A stretch of DNA of 64,000 bases. It comes from Limnobaculum eriocheiris. GTDB lineage: Bacteria; Pseudomonadota; Gammaproteobacteria; Enterobacterales; Enterobacteriaceae. Location of the stretch: positions 1 through 64,000 of the forward strand of contig NZ_JAJNAG010000010.1 in the NCBI RefSeq assembly GCF_021010575.1, given 5' to 3'. The notes beneath the pieces were generated by a model. It was not told where the DNA came from, did no database searches, and was given only the letters and a program-made list of their open reading frames with translations. Numbering within the stretch: position 1 is the stretch's first letter; every line of letters begins with the position of its first letter. Positions 16,914 through 25,910 of this stretch are shown here, one piece after another. A program made the position numbers and the translations under genes.

Positions 16914-17542
16914 TGGTCGTTGGCCTGTCGCGTTTGCATTTTCCGGTCACTACGCTGGGGCCGGGAAAACGTATTGGTATTTGGTTTCAGGGGTGCTCGA
17001 TTCGTTGTGCTGGCTGCCTCTCACCAGAAACCTGGCGCTTTACTCGCGACAAGATAGCCATTGATACGTTGATAGAACAGATAGCGCCTTGGTATTCACA
17101 GGCGGATGGCATCATCATTTCCGGAGGCGAGCCCTTCGACCAGCCTGAAGCATTAAGTGCACTGTTATGCGCTATTCGCCAGGATTTTCACGGCGACGTT
17201 CTGGTGTTTAGCGGCTATTCATTGGCGGCAATTGGTACGCATCTTAATGCGATGCATGGGCTGATTGATGCACTGGTTTCCGGCCCCTTTGAGCAGCATA
17301 GCCCACAGACTATGAGGCTTAGAGGCAGTGATAATCAGGTTTTACACCGGTTGACGGAGTCAGGAAAGACAAACTTTCGTGACTTTGATCGGCCGTTAAA
17401 TGATGAAGAAAAAGTACTGGATATGACTATTGATGGGCAGGGTGTTGTTAACCTGATAGGTATTCCCCGTCGCGATGATATGACTCGTTTACAGGCGATT
17501 CTTCAACAGCAGGGGCATCATTTCGCCCCCATCACTAAATAA
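16913..17542 (+). CDS. NrdG-like radical SAM (4Fe-4S) protein
   Basis: This 209-residue protein begins like an anaerobic ribonucleotide reductase activase: GPGKRIGIWFQGC, with C28, C32 and C35 in a CxxxCxxC radical-SAM motif, then IIISGGEPFDQPEAL (the GGEP AdoMet motif). The family builds a glycyl or other radical on a partner protein. No NrdD-like glycyl radical protein is encoded nearby, so its target may be one of its operon partners. The start overlaps the AAA+ stop by one base, so the two should be made together. It does not look like NrdG itself in context. Confidence 0.8.
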   Translation: MVVGLSRLHFPVTTLGPGKRIGIWFQGCSIRCAGCLSPETWRFTRDKIAIDTLIEQIAPWYSQADGIIISGGEPFDQPEALSALLCAIRQDFHGDVLVFSGYSLAAIGTHLNAMHGLIDALVSGPFEQHSPQTMRLRGSDNQVLHRLTESGKTNFRDFDRPLNDEEKVLDMTIDGQGVVNLIGIPRRDDMTRLQAILQQQGHHFAPITK

Positions 17543-17563
17543 CCCGGTCCGGAATTTATCGCT

Positions 17564-20500
17564 ATGATGCGTTTTTGCCCAAATTGCCACACGGAACGTG
17601 CATTAACAGAAATTTTCTGTGAGGGGCACATTGACGATCATTCCTGCGGTTGGGATCTCTCTTCTGAGCCCGTCCATGCCGAAGGCTGGCGGCCTGTCGC
17701 CATTGTTAGTGTGGAAGATGTCCTTCAGGAGACGACAGAAAGTGTCGTAATCCCATCTGCGGCTACTCATTGCCAGAATGGTCATCTGATGGAGGAAGGG
17801 GATCTAATTTGTATGTTGTGCGGCGCGGATGCTGCCACCGTTATTTTAGATAATTTTGATGTTTCAGCACCCGATATTACCGAAGGGGTTGATACGAATA
17901 CGGTGACCCGCATTGGCAACTGGCAAATTCTGCGGCGAATTAACCGCAATGACAGTATTCGTGAACGTTATCAGGTACAGAATCAACAAAGCGGTCAGCA
18001 GGCGGTATTAACCCTGTATACCTATGGTGCAGAACCCGACCCGGCCATCTATGAAGTTATTCGCAGGCTACCCCATGAACATGTCCCGGATATTATAGAA
18101 ACAGGCCGCTGGAACGATCGGGCCTGGCAAGTAGCCGAAGAGTTAACCGGCGGCTCACTGGCAGACTCGGCAACCCGAGGGGATTTCTGGCTGCCGGATG
18201 AAATACCCCATATTGTGCGTGAATTGGGTAGCGCATTATCCAGTTTTTCTGAGCATGGCTTGCGCCATCGCGACCTTCGGCCCGGTAACCTGCTGATCCG
18301 TACCCGTCATCCGCTGGATATTGTAATTATCGAGTTTGGTTCGGCCTGTCTGTCTGAATTTGATTTGGATATTGTTTCTCCGCTTGATATTAGTCGCTAT
18401 AGCGCCCCAGAAACGTTAGCGGGCGGCGTTGCTGCTGCGTCTGACTGGTGGAGCTTAGGCATTATATTGTTGGAGCAGGTGACTCAGGGGCGCTGCTTTG
18501 AAAATATTCATCCACATGCATTTTTAATTCAGGTCCTGGCCAATGGCGTGACGCTGCCTGAAACCCTTGATGCGAATTTACGCCTTCTGCTGCGTGGATT
18601 ATTAATTCGCGATCGTCACCAGCGTTGGCAGTGGCCGGAGGTACAAGCCTGGCTGGAGGGCCGACCGGTTGCGGTAGCGGATGAAACCCTCTCTGTTTCC
18701 GGTAAGCAAAACTTTGGCATTACCCTAAACCAGCAACACTATACTCAACCTGCCATTTTTGCCCTGGCAGCCGCTAAACATCAATGCTGGCAAGAGGCTC
18801 TGGAGCTGATGCAGCGCGGTGCCATTACCTCATGGGCAGAACAGGTAGGATTGGCTGACTCGTTATTAACCATGTTGCAGCAGGTGGCTGAGTTAACGGA
18901 CCTGGATGATAACTATCGCCTGATGTTGGTGTTAAAGCTGCTGAATCCAAATATGCCGCTGATTCTTCAGGGGGAGATAGTTACTCCTTCCTGGCTGCTG
19001 GAACATCCGCTGGAAGGTTATGAATTATTACTCAGCTCATTGCCCGATTTACTTGGTCAGATGGAATCGGGCCATTGGCTGTCACAAATCAAAGTACGGC
19101 AGGTAAAAGTTCGGCAGCGGGGAAAAAGCCTGAAAATAGCCTTCGATGAAGAGGCTCTGCGCATTCATTTGTTGGCCACTTCCCGGGCACGATTGCTGGC
19201 TATCTGGGAGGAACAGCGCAAGCTTTTCCCGGATACTACCCATAATGGACTGAGAACGCTGATCGACAGGCGTAATCTGAACGAAGAAGAGCTGATTCTG
19301 TTGCTGAGTGCGGATATCGGGCAGTTTACCTCAGCAGAAAGTTTGCTGGTGCAAGCCAGCGGGTTAGCAGAACGCTATAACGTGATGAGTTTCGATAGGG
19401 AAGAGTCGCGGGCATTATTAACGCTTCCTCGCGCTGATATTTATCAGCAGTTGGCGGATCGTCTGGATGGTTTTAACCGTAGTAATATTGCCGATATTGA
19501 TAGTTGGGCCGAACGCTTTTTACTGACGCGTCGCCTGCCACTGGAACAGGTTTTGGTGATGCTGGCGATTCCGCCAGAGCACTGGATGGTGCCGGAAAAG
19601 CAGCGCTATATTCATCAGGTTCTGGATTTCTTTACCCGAAAAATTACCGCCTCCACCATGCGCGGCTCACTGGTTCGTATGAGTATCAGCCCCCACGCAG
19701 GGCGAGTGGACCTTTATGAATTGGGGGGCGAGAAAAAAAGCTCAGAAGCGCTGCTTAACCATCTGTTGACGCGCAACCGGCAGGCGATTCCCGTTGATAG
19801 TCAAACCCTGCTGGATAATGAACTGGTCAGTGGGCGCTTACGTGCTTTGAACGCCCAAACTCAGCTCTATATGCGGGATACCGGCATTAACGGCATGTAT
19901 CTTGGTTTTCCTTTTTTGTTGATTAATACCCAGCCTAAACAGATGAAACCGCGGATTGCGCCACTGCTGCTGTGGCCGGTGAATATCAATATGGAAGCCG
20001 GTATTCGAGGGGTTGCCAGCCTGCGTTTCGATCACGATCGGGGGGCGGTACGTTTAAACCCGGCGCTGGAGAATTTTGTTGGTATTCCGGCAATAAAGCG
20101 CTGGCAAGAGGTAGCAGACCAACTGCTGAGTCAGGCGGCTTTAAGTGTTGAAGAGGTGATGGAGAGTTTTGCTTCACTGGTGGCCGCCAGAGAAAATCAG
20201 CTGGTCAGGTTACCGCCGTTGGATGTTGAAGTTCCGGAAAATGCCAGTCAACTGGTGTGCTCTGCGGTATTGTTTCACGCCTCTTTTATTGGTCAGGCTA
20301 TCAGTGAAGATTTACGCCAACTCAGCACTCAATCTCCGGGGGGAACCTCGCTGGAAACGGCGCTGGGCCTGAATCGTGAAGTGAGTGCCGTAGCGCAACC
20401 TGTCGGTGCCGGTGAATGTTATTTTACCGCCGCCAGCGACCCTTCTCAGGAGTCTGCCGTTCTGGCAGCCCGCAATGCTCCCGGATTATTGATTGAAGGC

Positions 20501-23500
20501 CCTCCGGGCACCGGCAAAAGTCAGACTATCGTTAATATGGTGGCCGATGCCATTGGGCAAAAACGCAGTTTGTTAATTATCTGCCAGAAGCCAGCGGCCC
20601 TTGAAGTGGTGTTTAAACGCATAATGGCGGGTGGGCTGGGCGACCGGATTGTAATGGTTAAAGATGCACAAAAAGATCGCGATACCATTATCCGTAACGT
20701 GCGGGCCCAGCTTGAGACACTGTATAAACCCGCTGAAACCGGTGAAGTAAATCCGTGGGTCACCTCCAGAGAAAATAGCGGTCGCCATCTCGACAGGCTG
20801 GAGCAGGAGCTGGATAACTATTATCAAGCCCTGTATCAACCCGATGAGCAAATGGGTATTAGCTATCGCTCACTGTTAGGTGAGCTGATGAAGCTGGAAG
20901 CCTCCCCGGATCGTCTGGAGATTCCTGCGTTACAACCAATAGTGCAGCATTGCTCTTTTGAGCAAATTGAAGTGATTAAGCAGGCGATTATTCCCGGTAT
21001 CGCCCTATGGCTGGAAGCAAATTATGAGCAGAGCCCGCTGGCACAGCTGAGTCCCTTCTTATCGAATCAGGCAACGTTGCTTGATTTTACCCACCGCTTT
21101 GAGCAGTTTTGTCAGGTGGAGCGACAAAGGGATGTGATTCTGGCTAACCCGCATCGCGCTTTCGAGGTAACGGAAGAGAGTCAGCACCGGGAAAGTTTAG
21201 CCAATTGCCGGGCATCACTAACATTGTTAACTCTCGCCGGGTGGGAGAATCTGGCCCGGTGGTTACCGTTATTTTACGCTTATAACGGTAGCATTGTGCA
21301 GGGTGAGCAGATACTGGCCCAGTTGGAGCAATTGTCTGGTCGGTTACAGCAGATAGACTCTTCCGGCAGCGATCCACTGCTGTTTGAACCTCTGGCTCAT
21401 TGTGACAGTCAGCAGTTATTACAGCTCATTGCAGCAGCAGCGGCAGAAACCGAAAAGCGCGGATTTTTGCAGGCATTGAATCCGTTTTATTACCTGCGTC
21501 GCAGTAAGTTGAACGCATTTTTGTTGCAACGAGGGTTACAAAACAGTCATGACACCGTGGTTCGTTTACTGATTTCTGCACGTTCAGAACAGCAATGGCG
21601 CGGGGTCAGAACAGAGCTTAATCGCCTGCATCAGCGTTTGAGCTTGCCGCAGGTAGAGCTGCCAGACAGTCTGGAGCTGGCTAATCAGTTGGGTTCCACC
21701 CTGAGGGATTTCCGACACATTGCTTCACTGTATCAGCCGCTGTCTGTTTCTCCGGATATTAACCGCCTGGTGCCGGCGATTATTGAGCGTCAGCAAGCGG
21801 GGTTTGAGAGTGAATGTGAGGAAATCATCGCTGCTATTGAGCGCAGTCAGGCGCGGGCTGTAAGTTTAAGCGCGCTGGAAAACCTGCGAGACTGGCTGGA
21901 AGCATCGGCAACGGATGAATTTACGTTAGCGATTAACCATAATCATCCGCTGACCGACGCGCTTACCGCCATTACAACAGCGTTACCTTCTCTGGCTGCT
22001 TATCAACAGTTTCGCCCCGTGGCGGCTCAATTGGATAATACTTGTCTGACGGTGCTGGGAATTTTGCGTCAACAGCAGGAGGCTCTGAAAGGTTTCAGTC
22101 AATCGCAACTGGAGCTGGTGGTTGCCAGAGCGCTGGATCGTGAAGTGCGCTTAGTCTGGAAGCAGCAACTGGAATGGCGCTCACCCATACTGTTGCAGGA
22201 ACAGAGCACTATCAATGACAAGATTGAACAACTGGCACAGGCGGATAGCCAGATGCGGGCATTGAACCGGCTGGAATTGACCGAAGTTTTCAAGACTCAT
22301 CATATTAGCCCATTGCGGGCATGGGAAGAGATCACCCGTCTGACGGGAAAACGGGCGCGGCGATTGCGGGAGTTTATGGAGCAGGGTAGTACGCTGGGGC
22401 TAATGCAGCTAAGACCGGTGTGGTTAATGACCCCGGACGTTGCCAGTCAGGTATTACCGTTAAAAGCCGGGCTGTTCGATACGGTGATTTATGATGAAGC
22501 CTCGCAGATGCCGGTAGAATATGCCCTTCCCACCCTGTTTCGCAGCCGTAACATGGTGGTCAGCGGTGATGAGAAGCAGATGCCGCCATCCACGTTCTTC
22601 TCCGGCAGGGGGATTGTTGATGAGGATGCTGATGATAACGACGATGAGCTTGAAGTGGACAACAACCAGCAGGAAGAAGCCGCCGAGAGCTGGAACTATC
22701 GACAAATTAGCGACTGTCCGGACTTGCTGCATCTGGCCCGAACCGTATTACCGGTACAAACCCTGGAAATTCACTATCGTTCCGCCTATCGGGAGCTGAT
22801 TAACTTCTCCAATCATGCCTTCTATGAAAACCGTTTAAATATTCCGGTACAGCATTCCGGCAAAGTTATTGGCTCAGTTAAACCCGTTTCCCTGATGATG
22901 GTGAATGGGCTGTATCAAAACCAGAGTAATCAGCAGGAAGCGGAGCAGGTTGCCGCGACGCTGGCAGAAATCTGGCAACAACCTTATGCACAGCGCCCTT
23001 CTGTTGGTGTAGTGACCTTTAACCAGAAGCAGGCGCAGCTGATTCAAAACGTACTGGAAGCAAAAGCGGAACAGAATGAGGGATTCCGTCTGGCTTACTA
23101 TGAAGAACAGCAGCGGCTGGAAGATGACGAAAATATGTCGTTCTTTGTGAAGAATGTGGAAAACGTACAGGGGGATGAGCGGGATGTGATTATCTTCTCT
23201 ACCACCTTTGGACGTAACCGGCAGGGGACTTTTCGCCGTAACTTCGGCATTCTCGGTCAACAGGGGGGAGAACGGCGGTTAAATGTCGCGATTACCCGGG
23301 CCAGAAAGCAGGTCATGATTATGTCCTCTATGCCAATTGAAGAGATCTCGGATTTACTCTCTACTCGTCGTCAGCCTGATATTCCCCGCGATTTTCTGCA
23401 AGGGTATCTGGAATACGCCCGTAGCCTGTCGGCGGGTGAATTCGCCAGCGGTCAGGCGCTATTGACCAGAATGAACCGGACAGAATTAGCGGGCAGGGCA

Positions 23501-23887
23501 CAGGCAGAACAACAGGATGGCTTTATTGCCTCAGTTGTTGAGTATATCTGTTCTCAGGGCTGGTTGATTGCGGAGTCCCGTCAGGAAGGCGCTTTCTATT
23601 TTGACTGTATTATTGAAGATCCGCTAACGGGACGCTATCTGTTGGGAATTGAGTGCGATATGCCGCGTCATGGCTTATTACAACATGCCAGAGCGCGTGA
23701 GTTATGGCGTCCGTCAGTATTGAAACGGGTTACCCCATTCCGCCATCGTATCTCAATACAAAACTGGTATAACCATGGCCCACAGGAACAGGTTCGTTTA
23801 AAACAGGCCATTTTACAGGCAATTAATTCAGAACAGCCCGAGGCAGCGATTGTGACCTCTCATAACATAAACGAGGAAGCCCCATGA
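17564..23887 (+). CDS. Giant fusion: zinc ribbons, pseudokinase-like domain, SF1 helicase and nuclease-like tail
   Basis: The 2,107 residues run in this order. Two zinc-ribbon-like segments contain CPNC near residue 5 and CQNGH..CMLCG near residues 70-90. A protein-kinase fold (about 120-370) keeps HRDLRPGN (D237) and SAPE, but has EFG (E257) instead of DFG and Thr150 where the ATP-binding Lys is expected. A UPF1-like superfamily 1 helicase has Walker A GPPGTGKS (K985), DEAS (D1644, E1645), HYRSAY, VQGDERD and NVAITRAR. A C-terminal REase_MTES_1575-like domain has D2014 and GIECD (E2030, D2032). A kinase-helicase fusion also occurs in Mokosh MkoA. It overlaps the next gene by four bases (ATGA). 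Confidence 0.8.
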   Translation: MMRFCPNCHTERALTEIFCEGHIDDHSCGWDLSSEPVHAEGWRPVAIVSVEDVLQETTESVVIPSAATHCQNGHLMEEGDLICMLCGADAATVILDNFDVSAPDITEGVDTNTVTRIGNWQILRRINRNDSIRERYQVQNQQSGQQAVLTLYTYGAEPDPAIYEVIRRLPHEHVPDIIETGRWNDRAWQVAEELTGGSLADSATRGDFWLPDEIPHIVRELGSALSSFSEHGLRHRDLRPGNLLIRTRHPLDIVIIEFGSACLSEFDLDIVSPLDISRYSAPETLAGGVAAASDWWSLGIILLEQVTQGRCFENIHPHAFLIQVLANGVTLPETLDANLRLLLRGLLIRDRHQRWQWPEVQAWLEGRPVAVADETLSVSGKQNFGITLNQQHYTQPAIFALAAAKHQCWQEALELMQRGAITSWAEQVGLADSLLTMLQQVAELTDLDDNYRLMLVLKLLNPNMPLILQGEIVTPSWLLEHPLEGYELLLSSLPDLLGQMESGHWLSQIKVRQVKVRQRGKSLKIAFDEEALRIHLLATSRARLLAIWEEQRKLFPDTTHNGLRTLIDRRNLNEEELILLLSADIGQFTSAESLLVQASGLAERYNVMSFDREESRALLTLPRADIYQQLADRLDGFNRSNIADIDSWAERFLLTRRLPLEQVLVMLAIPPEHWMVPEKQRYIHQVLDFFTRKITASTMRGSLVRMSISPHAGRVDLYELGGEKKSSEALLNHLLTRNRQAIPVDSQTLLDNELVSGRLRALNAQTQLYMRDTGINGMYLGFPFLLINTQPKQMKPRIAPLLLWPVNINMEAGIRGVASLRFDHDRGAVRLNPALENFVGIPAIKRWQEVADQLLSQAALSVEEVMESFASLVAARENQLVRLPPLDVEVPENASQLVCSAVLFHASFIGQAISEDLRQLSTQSPGGTSLETALGLNREVSAVAQPVGAGECYFTAASDPSQESAVLAARNAPGLLIEGPPGTGKSQTIVNMVADAIGQKRSLLIICQKPAALEVVFKRIMAGGLGDRIVMVKDAQKDRDTIIRNVRAQLETLYKPAETGEVNPWVTSRENSGRHLDRLEQELDNYYQALYQPDEQMGISYRSLLGELMKLEASPDRLEIPALQPIVQHCSFEQIEVIKQAIIPGIALWLEANYEQSPLAQLSPFLSNQATLLDFTHRFEQFCQVERQRDVILANPHRAFEVTEESQHRESLANCRASLTLLTLAGWENLARWLPLFYAYNGSIVQGEQILAQLEQLSGRLQQIDSSGSDPLLFEPLAHCDSQQLLQLIAAAAAETEKRGFLQALNPFYYLRRSKLNAFLLQRGLQNSHDTVVRLLISARSEQQWRGVRTELNRLHQRLSLPQVELPDSLELANQLGSTLRDFRHIASLYQPLSVSPDINRLVPAIIERQQAGFESECEEIIAAIERSQARAVSLSALENLRDWLEASATDEFTLAINHNHPLTDALTAITTALPSLAAYQQFRPVAAQLDNTCLTVLGILRQQQEALKGFSQSQLELVVARALDREVRLVWKQQLEWRSPILLQEQSTINDKIEQLAQADSQMRALNRLELTEVFKTHHISPLRAWEEITRLTGKRARRLREFMEQGSTLGLMQLRPVWLMTPDVASQVLPLKAGLFDTVIYDEASQMPVEYALPTLFRSRNMVVSGDEKQMPPSTFFSGRGIVDEDADDNDDELEVDNNQQEEAAESWNYRQISDCPDLLHLARTVLPVQTLEIHYRSAYRELINFSNHAFYENRLNIPVQHSGKVIGSVKPVSLMMVNGLYQNQSNQQEAEQVAATLAEIWQQPYAQRPSVGVVTFNQKQAQLIQNVLEAKAEQNEGFRLAYYEEQQRLEDDENMSFFVKNVENVQGDERDVIIFSTTFGRNRQGTFRRNFGILGQQGGERRLNVAITRARKQVMIMSSMPIEEISDLLSTRRQPDIPRDFLQGYLEYARSLSAGEFASGQALLTRMNRTELAGRAQAEQQDGFIASVVEYICSQGWLIAESRQEGAFYFDCIIEDPLTGRYLLGIECDMPRHGLLQHARARELWRPSVLKRVTPFRHRISIQNWYNHGPQEQVRLKQAILQAINSEQPEAAIVTSHNINEEAP

Positions 23888-25251
23888 GTTCATCAGTACA
23901 TATTATTCGTGCCAGAAGTGAGGATATCGCAGAGTACCGCCGCTCAATGGCCTGCCTGAGCGCACTGATGAAGCAATGGGAAGCGATTAACCGGCAATAT
24001 ACTGAGGCGGATACACTAAAGATAGAACAGATACGCCAGCGTTTTCAGGAGATAAAGCAATATCAACAGAATATCCGCCAGTATAGTGCGGAAGCGTTTG
24101 CCCGCTTAACCGAACAAATCCCCGGGATGATTGAGTTTATTGGTCAGGATATTGAGCAGATGCAGGAAGCGCTGATTGAACAACATCCTGTGCAACGTCA
24201 ACATCAGCGTGTGCAGCAGGAAAATGCAGCAATGTTGTTAAACCTTGTGCAACAGAGAATGCCGGAACAGCAGGCATTGCTACAACAGCTTGCCGCAGTG
24301 GCAAAAGGTGAACAAACCGGCAGTGCAGAACAGATATTAAGCCAGGCTGTCATGATGATTGGCCAACAGCCCACCCGCCTGACGGAGGCTCAACAGGTAC
24401 TGGCCCGGCGCTTAAAAGAACCAGAGTCTGAAAACACTCAGGCCAGCGTTCAGCAGGATGACCATTATCCTGGTCATCCTTTGCAGCGTATTGATCGACA
24501 TATTGCCGAACTGGCGGTGCTGGACCCTCAACAGGATATCGCTTCTTTTATTCAGCGGGCAGCGGAGCTGGAACGGCAGGTACAGGATCCAAACTGGAAC
24601 ATGCTAAGTGATTCACTGATTCTGGATTTAGCACAGGCTACTCGCAACGCCAGAGCCCTGATGGAAAAAAGGCAGCAGCTTGGTTTGCTGATAGCCGGGC
24701 TGGAGAGTTATCACGCTTCTGAGGTGACCGTACTGATTGAGCGACTGAATCTGGCGCTCACTTCCCGCGAGTTATCACCGCTGGTTGAAGCTATCGCCGC
24801 CGCACAGGCCGCCACAGAACAACAGCAGCAAAATATTGCTGCCTTAGCCAGACGTGAAGCCGTTCTGGAAGGGTTGGCAAAATTAGGTTATGAAGTTCGT
24901 GAAAGCGACGCAGAAGCATGGCTGGATGATGGCAAAGTGGTGATTCGTAAACCGGCGACACCGGGCTACGGTCTGGAATTAGCGGGTGCTAAAGGCAGCG
25001 AACGTTTTCAGGTTCGGGCTGTGGCGTTTTCAGAACAGCGGGATACCCAGCGTGATGAGGACATTGAATCAATCTGGTGTGGTGAACATCAACAGCTTCA
25101 GCAGATACTGGCAGAAACCGGTGATAGATTTACCGTGGAGCGCGCTATGGCGGCAGGGGCCTCTCCTCTTAAAGTTGCCAGACCGGCAGATGCACCAGCG
25201 GAGCAGGCGGATTACCACTATCGTGGAGAGGGGAGCCGTAGTCTTGACTAA
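23884..25251 (+). CDS. Coiled-coil protein of the AAA+/helicase operon, unknown
   Basis: The 455-residue protein is rich in Gln, Glu, Ala and Leu heptads over most of residues 10-330, which predicts long coiled coils. A globular C-terminal segment follows (YEVRESDAEAWLDDGKVVIRK to about residue 440). There is no signal peptide, membrane helix or enzyme motif. The ATG lies within the helicase stop (ATGA), so translation is coupled and a stoichiometric complex with the giant protein is likely. Its size and shape fit a structural or adaptor subunit, but this is inference. Confidence 0.65.
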   Translation: MSSSVHIIRARSEDIAEYRRSMACLSALMKQWEAINRQYTEADTLKIEQIRQRFQEIKQYQQNIRQYSAEAFARLTEQIPGMIEFIGQDIEQMQEALIEQHPVQRQHQRVQQENAAMLLNLVQQRMPEQQALLQQLAAVAKGEQTGSAEQILSQAVMMIGQQPTRLTEAQQVLARRLKEPESENTQASVQQDDHYPGHPLQRIDRHIAELAVLDPQQDIASFIQRAAELERQVQDPNWNMLSDSLILDLAQATRNARALMEKRQQLGLLIAGLESYHASEVTVLIERLNLALTSRELSPLVEAIAAAQAATEQQQQNIAALARREAVLEGLAKLGYEVRESDAEAWLDDGKVVIRKPATPGYGLELAGAKGSERFQVRAVAFSEQRDTQRDEDIESIWCGEHQQLQQILAETGDRFTVERAMAAGASPLKVARPADAPAEQADYHYRGEGSRSLD

Positions 25252-25317
25252 AGGGGGTTGCTATACTTAGCGCTCATATTTCAGCCATTAAATTAACAGA
25301 CCAGGGAGCAAATCGAG

Positions 25318-25881
25318 ATGGGATTACTGATTACGATTGTGGTTGTCATTTTTGTCGTGTTGGGCCTCGGTGGCTGGGCAATAAGCATTTATAACCGTTT
25401 AGTGGCGCTGCGTAATAATATTGATGCATCTTTTGCCAATATCGATGTGATCTTAAAGCAGCGTGCAGACCAGATTCCCGCATTGATTCAAGTGGTTTCT
25501 AAAGCGATGTCTCATGAACAGGAAATCTTTACCAACCTGAGTGAAGCCAGAGCGGCTTATCTGAATGCCGGTTCGATAAAAGATAAAGTGGATGCCGCTA
25601 ATCAGATGGAGACGGCGTTAAAGTCAGTTATCGCCATTTCAGAAAATTACCCAACTCTTATTTCTGGTGAGACCTTTATTGAACTGCAAAAATCAGTCAG
25701 TGAAGTAGAGGATAAGATTGCCCACCGTCGGGAATTTTTTAATGATGCAGTAAACCTCTACAATATCGGTATTGCGCTGTTTCCTGATGTGTTGTGTGCC
25801 AAAGCGATGGGTTATCAACGGATGTCACTGTTAAAAATCAGTGCTGAAGAGATCGCTTATAACGGCATTACATTTAACTAG
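25318..25881 (+). CDS. LemA family protein (locus 3), last gene of the operon
   Basis: This 187-residue LemA protein has one N-terminal membrane helix (about residues 3-25) and the body motifs IYNRLVALRNN, SFANIDVILKQR, ENYPTL and RREFFNDAVNLYNIGI. It resembles the LemA at 972-1532 along its whole length. The two are clear paralogues. A ribosome binding site (CCAGGGAG) precedes the ATG, and 66 bases separate it from the coiled-coil gene. As the only membrane protein of the operon, it may anchor the AAA+/helicase complex at the inner membrane. The gene is followed after 20 bases by a headless adhesin frame. Confidence 0.85.
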   Translation: MGLLITIVVVIFVVLGLGGWAISIYNRLVALRNNIDASFANIDVILKQRADQIPALIQVVSKAMSHEQEIFTNLSEARAAYLNAGSIKDKVDAANQMETALKSVIAISENYPTLISGETFIELQKSVSEVEDKIAHRREFFNDAVNLYNIGIALFPDVLCAKAMGYQRMSLLKISAEEIAYNGITFN

Positions 25882-25910
25882 CTAATTAGTTCCAGCCTTA
25901 ATTTATAGTA

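Noticed and set aside
16913-17542. Calling the radical SAM gene nrdG
   Set aside because: Motifs are NrdG-like, but there is no nrdD neighbour, and the gene is locked into the AAA+/helicase operon.
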